Positions 14,443-21,113 of a stretch of DNA of 21,113 bases are shown here, piece by piece. The notes beneath the pieces were generated by a model, which saw only the letters and a list, made by a program, of their open reading frames with translations, made no database searches and was not told where the DNA came from. Origin of the DNA: Anaerolineae bacterium (GTDB taxonomy: Bacteria > Chloroflexota > Anaerolineae > B4-G1 > DUEL01); contig JAFGOJ010000277.1 in NCBI GenBank assembly GCA_016926575.1, positions 1 through 21,113 of the forward strand, in the 5' to 3' direction. The position numbers and the translations under genes are program-made. Within the stretch, counting starts at the first letter, position 1; every line of letters starts with the position of its first letter.

Positions 14443-14490
14443 CACGTGGTGTTAACAATCGAACCATTACACATTTAGGAGGAGAAACGA

Positions 14491-16566
14491 ATGCACAGCA
14501 AGAAGTGGATGTTCCTATTGGCATTGCTCACGGTGGCGGGACTGCTCCTGGCAGCGTGCCAGCCAGAGACGGTGGTTGAGACCGTTGTCGTGACCGTGGA
14601 AGGTGAGACTATCGTCGTCACCGCCACCCCGGCCCCCGATGCTGGCGGAGAAGAGGTTGCCGGCGGCGAGTGCTGCGACGTTTACCGCGTCGGCATTTAC
14701 GAGGACCCGGTCTCCCTGAACTACTGGAACTACCTTGGCCCAGGCAGCTCAGTGTGGACCTCTTACGTCCTTTCCGGTTACGCCGCCTCGATGTACACCC
14801 TCTCTGACCAGCGCTTCGACTTCGTGCCCTCGCTGGCGACCGATCTGCCCGGCGACTTCGTCCAAGAAGGCGACTTTTGGACCGTCGAGGTGCCCATGGT
14901 GCAGGACGCCCAGTGGAGTGACGGCGAACCCGTCACCGCCCACGACGTGGTGTTCACCCTGCAGGCGTGTAAAGACCTGCGCCTGACCCAGAACTGGCCG
15001 AACTACTGCCCAGATGCATTGGAAAGCGTCGAGGCCGTGGACGACTATACGGTCAAGTACACCTTCAACGAGCAGCCCGGACTAGGCACCTGGCAGGCCG
15101 GCGTGGCGCTGTCTGCCATTCTGCCCGAGCACTTCTGGGCCGACACCGTGGCGAATGCCCGCACCTTCATCGAGGGTGTGGAAGACCCCGCGCCCCCCGA
15201 GGGTGTCGAGGACTGCATGGCCGAAGAGTTGAGCGCTGAAGACGCCACCGCGTGCGAGCCCTACCTGGCCGCCCTGGAGGCCTACGAAAACGCGCGTATG
15301 ACCCTGTACGAAGGCGACGCTACGGGTTCCCCCACCTTCGGTGGATACGTCACCGACCAGATGGAGCTCGGCGCGTTCGTCCAACGCACCCAGAACCCCA
15401 ACTACTACTTCGAGGGTGCTGAGATCGTCGAGTACGACGACGGCACCTGGATGCTGATCCATCCCAACGGCACCACCTACCAGCTCTACGGCGACGCCAC
15501 GGGCGAAGAGACCCTGCGTTACACCTCCGGCCCCTATGCCCCCAACATCATCTTCTCCGTCTACGGGTCGCAGGATGGTGCTTTCCTGGCCCTGGTCGAT
15601 GGTGAGATCGACTTCGTCTTCAGCCCCACGGGCATTCCGCGCGGCTTGCAGGAACAGGCGCAGAACGCCTCCGGCATCAACACCTACACCAACGCGGACT
15701 ACGGCATGTACTACATCGCCTTCAACCTGCGCAAAGAGCCTATGTCCTACTACGAATTCCGCGAAGCGTTCGACATCCTCATCGATAAGGAGTTCGTGAT
15801 CAACAACGTGCTCCAGGGCACCGTCTTCCCGATGTACTCGGTGATGCCCCCCGGCAATGGCTTCTGGCACAACGCGGACGTCCCCACGCCTTACGTTGGC
15901 ATGACGCGGGAAGAGCGCATCAACGCCGCCGTCGAGGTTCTGAGCGCCGCCGGCTGGACGTGGGAACAGGAACCCGTGTGGGATGCTGACCTTCAGGACG
16001 TCGTCCCCGGTGTTGGCCTGACCATGCCCAATGGCGAGCCGTGCCCCGAGTTGACGATCCTCGGCCCTGGCCCGGCCTACGACCCGCTACGCGCGACCTT
16101 CAACCAGTGGATTTCCGAGTGGGGCCGCGAGCTGGGTGTCCCGGTCGAGTCTGAGTTGACCGGCTTCAATACCATCCTCGGCCCGGTGTTCATCGAAGCC
16201 AACTTCGACATGTACATCCTGGGCTGGAGCCTGGGCAACGTGGCCTTCCCCACCTACTTCGAGTCCTTCTGGCACAGCCGCAACGACACCGCCATCACCG
16301 GCAGCAACAACACGCCTGGCCTCAACGATCCGGTGTACGACGCGATGTGCGACGAGTTTATGAACACCAACGACCTGGAGCGGGCTCGCGAGCTGGTCTT
16401 CGAGATGCAGGTCTACCTGGCCGATATGCGCCCCTACATCCCCCTCTACTACAAGCAGGTCCACGACGTGGCGCGTGACAACATCATCTTCCCGTACACC
16501 GAGGTCCTGAGCGGCATCACAGATGCTGCTGGCTTCCAGACCGACGCTCAGCCTCTCTTCCGCTAG
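14491..16566 (+). CDS. ABC transporter substrate-binding lipoprotein, family 5 (Dpp/Opp type)
   Basis: This extracytoplasmic receptor captures a solute, probably a peptide or oligosaccharide, for the permeases downstream. The 691-residue protein begins with a lipoprotein signal peptide: KK at 4-5, a hydrophobic core, and lipobox LAAC with the modified Cys at 23. A Val/Thr linker (VVETVVVTVEGETIVVTATP) follows. The SBP_bac_5 fold is recognised from YRVGIYEDPVSLNYWNY, WSDGEPVTAHDVVFTLQ (the family W-x-DG-x-x-x-T-A-x-D-V pattern), YYIAFNL, REAFDILIDKEFVINNVLQG and PYIPLYY. The length is long for the family (about 500-600). The start has AGGAGGAG at 14477-14484. A promoter precedes it and a strong terminator follows, so it can be expressed above the other subunits. 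The substrate cannot be read from sequence. Confidence 0.92.
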   Translation: MHSKKWMFLLALLTVAGLLLAACQPETVVETVVVTVEGETIVVTATPAPDAGGEEVAGGECCDVYRVGIYEDPVSLNYWNYLGPGSSVWTSYVLSGYAASMYTLSDQRFDFVPSLATDLPGDFVQEGDFWTVEVPMVQDAQWSDGEPVTAHDVVFTLQACKDLRLTQNWPNYCPDALESVEAVDDYTVKYTFNEQPGLGTWQAGVALSAILPEHFWADTVANARTFIEGVEDPAPPEGVEDCMAEELSAEDATACEPYLAALEAYENARMTLYEGDATGSPTFGGYVTDQMELGAFVQRTQNPNYYFEGAEIVEYDDGTWMLIHPNGTTYQLYGDATGEETLRYTSGPYAPNIIFSVYGSQDGAFLALVDGEIDFVFSPTGIPRGLQEQAQNASGINTYTNADYGMYYIAFNLRKEPMSYYEFREAFDILIDKEFVINNVLQGTVFPMYSVMPPGNGFWHNADVPTPYVGMTREERINAAVEVLSAAGWTWEQEPVWDADLQDVVPGVGLTMPNGEPCPELTILGPGPAYDPLRATFNQWISEWGRELGVPVESELTGFNTILGPVFIEANFDMYILGWSLGNVAFPTYFESFWHSRNDTAITGSNNTPGLNDPVYDAMCDEFMNTNDLERARELVFEMQVYLADMRPYIPLYYKQVHDVARDNIIFPYTEVLSGITDAAGFQTDAQPLFR

Positions 16567-16607
16567 AAGGGACGTGCTGACATCCTAAGTCGATAGCACG
16601 CGTTCTT

Positions 16608-16641
16608 GGGGGCGGGCGGGCTCCCCGCCCGCCCCCTTTTT
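16608..16641 (+). terminator. Strong intrinsic terminator between binding protein and permeases
   Basis: A perfect 13-bp all-GC stem (GGGGGCGGGCGGG, 16608-16620, against 16624-16636) with a 3-base CTC loop is followed at once by five T (16637-16641). Since no clear promoter is seen between it and the permease gene at 16781, it is probably partial and sets a high ratio of binding protein to membrane subunits. Confidence 0.88.
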
Positions 16642-16780
16642 CACGTCTATCGCCGCCAGGAAGATCTCAAAGGTCTTGGATGGACACTTTCCAATCTGCC
16701 TTACGTAGCCGCGGCCTATTTTCGGAACAGTGCTGATGGAGACCTTTGCCTGGCTGCACACTGACAAAGGAGCTTGAAGT

Positions 16781-17932
16781 ATGTGGAAATTTTTGGGCAA
16801 GCGCCTGTTGCAGATGGCGGTTACGCTGATCCTTTTCCAGGCTGCGACCTATTTTCTCATCGACGCCCAACCGGGAGACATCGCCGATATTATGACGATG
16901 GACCCCAACATCCCCCCTGCCGAGCGCCAACGTCTGCGCGCCGAGCTAGGGTTGGACCGCCCACCCCTCGAGCGATTTATCACCTATCTGGGCAACTTCT
17001 ATACGGGCAACTTAGGCGTCTCGTTTCAGGAATATCCGACACCGGTTCTACAGATTATCAAAGAAAGGCTGCCCCGCACGCTGGTCTTATTCGTCAGCGC
17101 ATCTCTCGTTTCGTTCTGGGCAGGGTTTGTGACCGGGAAAGTCCTGGCGTGGCGCCGTGGTGGTTTCATCGAGTACACCTCTACCATCGCGGGCGTCACG
17201 TTATACACGGTCTTCACGCCATGGTTTGCCTTGATGATGATCTGGCTGTTCGCCGTTCAGTTGGACTGGCTGCCGACGGGCAAATTCCTCGATCCGGTTG
17301 AGTGGATCGGCGCGCCGGTAACCTCCAATCAAATTTTCATCCGCATGATTTTGACGGCGACCGTGGTGTTAGCGGTGGTATTCTTGGGCCTGTGGCTGTC
17401 CAACAAGATGCCGCGAAAACAGCGCGTTCTGATCCGCTTGGCGAGTTTCTTGCTGCCGGTGGGTGGGGCGATTCTCTTCTGGCAGCTTTCTGGCGTGGGC
17501 CAGTATGTCTGGGATATCGCCAGCCACCTGATTCTGCCGGTGATGACCGTGACCCTGATCGCCTACGGCGGCACGATGCTCTTGATGCGCACCAGTATGC
17601 TGGAGACGTTGCGCGAGGATTACATCCTCACGGCGCGGGCCAAGGGACTGCCCGACAAGGTAGTGCGTGACAAGCACGCCGCCCGCAACGCGCTCCTCCC
17701 TGTGTGGACCGGCCTGGTCTTCAGCATCGGCGGCTCCATCAGCGGCGGCATCATCACAGAGACGATCTTCTCCTGGCCGGGCATCGGTCTGGCGCTGCTG
17801 AACGCCGCGCTGGTGGCCGACATCCCCCTGGCGATGGGCGCGTTCACGATCATCGGCATGATGACGTTGCTCAGCCACCTGGTCGCGGACATCGGCTACG
17901 CCTTCCTCGACCCGCGCATCCGCGTTCACTAA
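16781..17932 (+). CDS. ABC transporter permease, DppB/OppB type
   Basis: One half of the membrane channel of the importer. The 383-residue protein begins like DppB: KFLGKRLLQMAVTLIL as first helix, then AQPGDIADI (29-37, usual xxPGDP), ELGLDRP (55-61) and GNLGVSF (76-82). The EAA loop that contacts the ATPase reads DYILTARAKGLPDKVVRDKH, followed by NALLPV, and the end has FSWPGIGLALLNA and DPRIRVH. It is longer than usual (about 310-340) because of an extra stretch at about 183-240 with two predicted helices (187-206, 220-237). AAAGGAG at 16766-16772 is 8 bases before the ATG. The second permease follows after 12 bases. Confidence 0.93.
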   Translation: MWKFLGKRLLQMAVTLILFQAATYFLIDAQPGDIADIMTMDPNIPPAERQRLRAELGLDRPPLERFITYLGNFYTGNLGVSFQEYPTPVLQIIKERLPRTLVLFVSASLVSFWAGFVTGKVLAWRRGGFIEYTSTIAGVTLYTVFTPWFALMMIWLFAVQLDWLPTGKFLDPVEWIGAPVTSNQIFIRMILTATVVLAVVFLGLWLSNKMPRKQRVLIRLASFLLPVGGAILFWQLSGVGQYVWDIASHLILPVMTVTLIAYGGTMLLMRTSMLETLREDYILTARAKGLPDKVVRDKHAARNALLPVWTGLVFSIGGSISGGIITETIFSWPGIGLALLNAALVADIPLAMGAFTIIGMMTLLSHLVADIGYAFLDPRIRVH

Positions 17933-17944
17933 CGGAGGTACAGA

Positions 17945-18886
17945 ATGACAACCCATACGAAGATCGTTCCCGTTCCGTTGTGGCGCGTGCGGCTGAGCCT
18001 GCTCCTGAAGTCGATCCGTTCGGGCTGGGCCATGTTCGCGGAGAACCCCGTCGGCCTCGTCGGGTTGGGCGTGATTATCTTCTTCGGCCTCTTCGCCCTG
18101 GCCCATCCGATCCTGATGAGCACGGTGTGGGACCCGCGGGTCTACGACCCCGTGATGGGGTACGATATGGAAATCGCCTTCCATCCCGCCGAACCTTCTG
18201 CGCGCCACCTGCTGGGCACCGACCCGCTGGGCCGCGACATCCTCAGCCAACTCATGTACAGCACGCGCTACGAATTCGTGCTGGGCATCCTCTCGGCGGT
18301 GGTGACCGTGGTCATCGCCACGACGATCGGAGCGGTGTCGGCCTACTACGGCGGGCTCGTCGACACGCTGCTGATGCGCTTCGTGGACCTGGTGATCATG
18401 GTGCCCTTCTTGCCGATCCTGATTGTGATGAGTTCCCTCACCCGGGTTGGTATGTTCGAATTAGCCCTGGTGATCGGTGTCCTCTCTGGATTTGGCGGCA
18501 CGGCCATTGTCGTCAAATCGCAAGCACTGACGGTCAAGGTAAAGCCCTTCATCGAGGCGGCACGAATTGCCGGTGGCGGAGATTTCCACATCATCTTCAA
18601 ACACATGCTGCCCAATCTGCTCCCCATTGCCCTGCTCTACATGATGTTCGTTGTGACAGGCGCCATCTTCTCTGAGGCGGTGCTCTCGTTCTTCGGACTG
18701 ACGACGATCGAGATGAGCTGGGGGCTGATGATCAACATCACGCAGACGCAGGGTTACTTGATGCGGTTCGACACCTGGCACCTGCTGGTCCCAGCCAGCC
18801 TGGCGATCACGCTGCTCTGTGCAGCGTTCTATCTCGTAGGCCGTGCCCTGGACGAGGTCGTCAACCCCAGGCTGCGCCGTCGTTAA
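17945..18886 (+). CDS. ABC transporter permease, DppC/OppC type
   Basis: The second channel half. The 313-residue protein has the DppC layout: a cytoplasmic N-terminal stretch, first helix around FAENPVGLVGLGVIIFFGLF, the conserved extracytoplasmic motif HLLGTDPLGRDILSQLMYSTR near residue 87, several helices, the EAA loop PFIEAARIAGGGDFHIIFKH with MLPNLLPI, then EAVLSFFGL and a C-terminal VNPRLRRR. GGAGGT at 17934-17939 is 5 bases before the ATG. The next gene starts 14 bases after its stop, so the permeases and ATPases are one unit. Confidence 0.94.
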   Translation: MTTHTKIVPVPLWRVRLSLLLKSIRSGWAMFAENPVGLVGLGVIIFFGLFALAHPILMSTVWDPRVYDPVMGYDMEIAFHPAEPSARHLLGTDPLGRDILSQLMYSTRYEFVLGILSAVVTVVIATTIGAVSAYYGGLVDTLLMRFVDLVIMVPFLPILIVMSSLTRVGMFELALVIGVLSGFGGTAIVVKSQALTVKVKPFIEAARIAGGGDFHIIFKHMLPNLLPIALLYMMFVVTGAIFSEAVLSFFGLTTIEMSWGLMINITQTQGYLMRFDTWHLLVPASLAITLLCAAFYLVGRALDEVVNPRLRRR

Positions 18887-18899
18887 AAGGAGAAGAACG

Positions 18900-19874
18900 G
18901 TGGTAGAAAACGTTCTCGAGGTAAAAGACCTGACGATGCATTACACCACCCGCAAAGGCCCCGTCTTTGCGGTGGACGACGTTAGTTTCCACGTAGCCCG
19001 TGGCGAGTCTGTCGGCCTGGTTGGCGAATCGGGATGCGGCAAAACCTCCATCGCGATCTCGCTGCTCAAGCTGCTGCCCGACAATGCCAGGATCATAAAA
19101 GGACAAATCCTGCTCAACGGCGTCGATCTGGTGCCCCTTTCGGAGACTGAGGTGCGTCAGCACCGCTGGCGCCGCATCTCGATGGTTTTCCAGGCGGCGA
19201 TGAACGCGTTGAACCCGGTCTACACTGTCGAAGAGCAGATTCTCGAAGCGATGCAGCAACATCTGCCCGATATGTCGGATGCCGAGATGACGCAAAAGGT
19301 GGACGATCTCTTCAGACTCGTAGACCTCGATCCCCAGTTCAAAAATCAGTATCCACACCAGTACAGTGGCGGCATGCGCCAGCGCGCTGTGATCGCCATG
19401 GCGCTCTCTTGCGACCCCGACATCATCCTGGCCGATGAACCGACGACCGCCCTGGACGTGATCGTTCAAGATGCGCTCCTCAAGCGCATTCGCAAGATTC
19501 AAGAAGACCTGAATATGGCGATGATCTACATCTCCCACGACATCGCCGTGATCGCCGAGGTCAGCGACCGGGTGGGCGTGATGTACGCCGGCCGGATGGC
19601 AGAAATGGCCCCCACCGAGTCGATCTTCCACCGCCCCATCCACCCCTACACGATGGGGCTGATGTCGGCTTTCCCCAGCATCGTCGGCGAGAAGACCGAA
19701 TTGGTGACCCTGCCGGGCGAACCGCCGGACTTGCTCAACCCGCCCCCAGGATGCCGCTTCAGCCCGCGCTGCCCCTACGCCTCTACTATCTGCACAGAAC
19801 AGGCCCCCCCCTTCAAGGACCACGACGGGGCCGGACATTTCGCGGCGTGCTGGCACCCAGGAGGAGAGAAATGA
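18900..19874 (+). CDS. ABC transporter ATP-binding protein, DppD/OppD type
   Basis: One of two ATPases that power the importer. The 324-residue protein has Walker A GESGCGKTS (42-50), Q-loop VFQAAMNALNP (usually IFQDPMTSLNP), signature YSGGMRQRAVIAMAL, Walker B IILADEPTTALDV and switch ISHDIAVIAEV. The oligopeptide-transporter C-terminal extension follows (HPYTMGLMSAFPSI, LPGEPPDLLNPPPGCRF, RCPYAS), containing the Cys residues typical of this group and possibly binding an iron-sulfur cluster as known for some DppD proteins. I chose GTG 18900, with AAGGAG at 18887-18892, 7 bases upstream; the upstream in-frame ATG at 18843 lies inside the permease gene. Its stop overlaps the next start as ATGA. 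Confidence 0.94.
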   Translation: MVENVLEVKDLTMHYTTRKGPVFAVDDVSFHVARGESVGLVGESGCGKTSIAISLLKLLPDNARIIKGQILLNGVDLVPLSETEVRQHRWRRISMVFQAAMNALNPVYTVEEQILEAMQQHLPDMSDAEMTQKVDDLFRLVDLDPQFKNQYPHQYSGGMRQRAVIAMALSCDPDIILADEPTTALDVIVQDALLKRIRKIQEDLNMAMIYISHDIAVIAEVSDRVGVMYAGRMAEMAPTESIFHRPIHPYTMGLMSAFPSIVGEKTELVTLPGEPPDLLNPPPGCRFSPRCPYASTICTEQAPPFKDHDGAGHFAACWHPGGEK

Positions 19875-20866
19875 CCGTTCAATCAGACGTCCTTGTGAAC
19901 ATCGAACACCTTTCGAAGCTCTTCCCGGTGGGTGCCGGTGTGTTCACCAAAAGCAACACCTTCGTCCACGCGGTGAGCGACCTGAATTTGAAGATTATGA
20001 ACGGCGAGAGCGTCGGGCTGGTCGGCGAGTCTGGCTGCGGCAAGACGACCACGGGCAAGTTGCTGACCCGCCTGCTCGACCCCACCGAGGGCAAGATCGA
20101 GCTCTCCACCTACGAAGGCGTGGTCGACATCGCTTCGTTGCGCCGGGGCAGCCTCAAGAAGTTCCGCCAGATGGTGCAGATGATCTTCCAGGACCCCTAC
20201 GAGTCGATGAACCCGCGCCTGACGATCTACGACACCATCGCCGAACCGCTGGACGTGCAGGGCATCGGGTCGGTTGCAGACCGCGAGGATCGGGTGGCGG
20301 AACTGTTGGAGACGGTGGGCCTGACGCCCGCCACCAGTTTTATGTTCCGCTACCCCCACGAGCTGTCCGGCGGTCAGCGCCAGCGCGTCGCCATCGCCCG
20401 TGCCCTGGTCATCGCCCCGCTCTTCGTCGTCGCCGACGAACCGACGTCCATGCTGGACGTCTCTGTGCGCACCGGCGTGATGAACCTGATGCAGGACCTG
20501 GCCGACCGCCTCAGCGTGACGTATCTCTACATCACCCACGACCTGGCCGTGGCGCGGTATATGTGCAACCGTATCGCGGTGATGTACCTGGGCAAGGTCG
20601 TCGAGTGGGCCGAGACCGAGGAGCTTCTCCACCACCCGCAGCACCCCTACACTCAGGCCCTGCTCTCCGCAGTGCCGGTGCCCGACCCCACGTTCCAGCG
20701 GGGCGAGGTGGAAATCAAGGGCGGCATTAGCAAGCCCATCAACCCGCCGCCACTCTGCCGCTTCTATCCCCGCTGCATCCGGGCCGACGATTTTTGCCGC
20801 AACAATGACCACCCGCCTTTGGAAGACAAAGGCGGCGGCCACTTCGTGGCGTGTTACAAGGTGTAG
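19871..20866 (+). CDS. ABC transporter ATP-binding protein, DppF/OppF type
   Basis: The partner ATPase. The 331-residue protein has Walker A GESGCGKTTTGK, Q-loop IFQDPYESMNPRLTIYDTIAEPL typical of DppF, signature LSGGQRQRVAIARAL, Walker B FVVADEPTSMLDVSVR, switch YITHDLAVARYMC and C-terminal HPYTQALLSAVPVPDP with a Cys-rich end (PPPLCRFYPRC and later Cys residues). The start overlaps the previous stop (ATGA) and is preceded by AGGAGG at 19859-19864, 6 bases away. It closes the operon; a hairpin follows 60 bases downstream. The DppF-like features make a DppD-DppF heterodimer likely. Confidence 0.95.
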   Translation: MTVQSDVLVNIEHLSKLFPVGAGVFTKSNTFVHAVSDLNLKIMNGESVGLVGESGCGKTTTGKLLTRLLDPTEGKIELSTYEGVVDIASLRRGSLKKFRQMVQMIFQDPYESMNPRLTIYDTIAEPLDVQGIGSVADREDRVAELLETVGLTPATSFMFRYPHELSGGQRQRVAIARALVIAPLFVVADEPTSMLDVSVRTGVMNLMQDLADRLSVTYLYITHDLAVARYMCNRIAVMYLGKVVEWAETEELLHHPQHPYTQALLSAVPVPDPTFQRGEVEIKGGISKPINPPPLCRFYPRCIRADDFCRNNDHPPLEDKGGGHFVACYKV

Positions 20867-20926
20867 CCTGTCGTGATCTTTGCCTTCTCAGGCTGGATAG
20901 CAGAGCTAGACAAAACTGAGGGATAA

Positions 20927-20956
20927 ACACACGCCCGACATTCGTCGGGCGTGTGT
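20927..20956. terminator. Hairpin after the ABC transporter operon
   Basis: ACACACGCCCGAC (20927-20939) pairs perfectly with GTCGGGCGTGTGT (20944-20956) around a 4-base loop. No T tract follows on the + strand (ATCTGTATG). On the - strand the stem is followed by TTTATCC. It probably acts as a terminator or 3' end stabiliser for the operon, possibly in both directions. Confidence 0.6.
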
Positions 20957-20968
20957 ATCTGTATGAGA

Positions 20969-21031
20969 GCTTGTTTTCGAAGTAGAGGCCATGATCGCTG
21001 CGCTCTCTACCAATCGGCGAAAATAACAAGC
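20969..21031. repeat. Nested inverted repeat, possible structured RNA or small element
   Basis: Outer arms GCTTGTTTTCG (20969-20979) and CGAAAATAACAAGC (21018-21031) pair with a 3-base bulge; inside them GTAGAG (20982-20987) pairs with CTCTAC (21005-21010). The 63-base segment can therefore fold into one long interrupted stem. No gene is visible in it. Confidence 0.4.
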
Positions 21032-21038
21032 GCCCGCC

Positions 21039-21112
21039 GGTCGAGTAGCCGCGAGCGCCAGCGAGCGGCGTATCGAGACCAGGGCGCGTCGGCTGCTTGG
21101 TCTCGATACGCC
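21039..21112. repeat. REP-like palindromes with GGTCTCGATACG core
   Basis: Bases 21039-21080 form an imperfect palindrome (GGTCGAGTAGCCGC at one end, CGGCGTATCGAGACC at the other, with inner GCCGC/GCGGC pairing). Its right part, GGCGTATCGAGACCA (21067-21081), is repeated inverted and exact as TGGTCTCGATACGCC (21098-21112), 16 bases further on. The window ends here, so a second palindrome probably continues. Repeats with this core are familiar from high-GC genomes, where they occur in many intergenic copies. Confidence 0.6.
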
Positions 21113-21113
21113 C

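Noticed and set aside
18843..18899. Longer start (ATG 18843) for the DppD-type ATPase
   Set aside because: It would overlap the end of the permease gene by 44 bases and add residues with no family match. GTG 18900 has a well-placed AAGGAG.

Overview
The window is a 21.1 kb piece of a high-GC bacterial chromosome with every recognisable gene on the + strand. No 16S rRNA or other taxonomic marker is present. An origin in Chloroflexota (Anaerolineae-like) is inferred from four things: the division/wall gene order, a MurG lacking the usual HEQN-type motif, a membrane-anchored peptide ending in Thr-Pro runs, and a lipoprotein binding protein with a Val/Thr-rich linker after the lipobox. These traits are suggestive, not proof.

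Region 1 (1-9947) is the distal part of a division and cell wall (dcw) cluster: 'murD (3' end) - ftsW - murG - CvpA-like membrane protein - murC - small basic protein - murB - ddl - ftsQ - ftsA - ftsZ. Genes overlap or lie at most 32 bp apart, so this is almost certainly one transcription unit entering from outside the window. It supplies the cytoplasmic steps to UDP-MurNAc-pentapeptide (MurB, MurC, MurD, Ddl), the lipid II glycosyltransferase (MurG), the septal glycan polymerase (FtsW) and the divisome core (FtsQ, FtsA, FtsZ). Two members are not standard dcw genes: a CvpA-like protein with an Asp-rich repeat insert and a 58-residue very basic protein.

Region 2 (9948-10472) has a hairpin after ftsZ, a good sigma-70-type promoter, a 60-residue Thr/Pro-rich membrane-anchored peptide, and a strong nested terminator hairpin bracketed by 9-bp direct repeats.

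Region 3 (10473-14263) holds glgA (glycogen synthase) and a GH57/DUF3536-type glycoside hydrolase, which share a reading frame and are separated by one stop codon and two sense codons. A short remnant of a REP-associated tyrosine transposase follows, ending in an ATGA overlap with an orphan amino-DNA methyltransferase.

Region 4 (14264-20956) is a complete family-5 (Dpp/Opp-type) ABC importer: promoter, a leader with an unusually perfect anti-SD complement and a hairpin, lipoprotein binding protein, an internal terminator, two permeases, two ATPases and a final hairpin. The internal terminator should make the binding protein more abundant than the membrane parts.

Region 5 (20957-21113) is non-coding and full of inverted repeats, including a REP-like palindrome with the GGTCTCGATACG core.

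No stretch longer than about 230 bp lacks a gene. The gap 16642-16780 shows only the ribosome binding site of the first permease. No tRNA, rRNA, CRISPR array or intact mobile element was seen. No clearly new multi-gene system is evident. The best leads are the transposase-remnant leader in front of the methyltransferase, the anti-SD leader of the transporter, and the small unrecognised genes.
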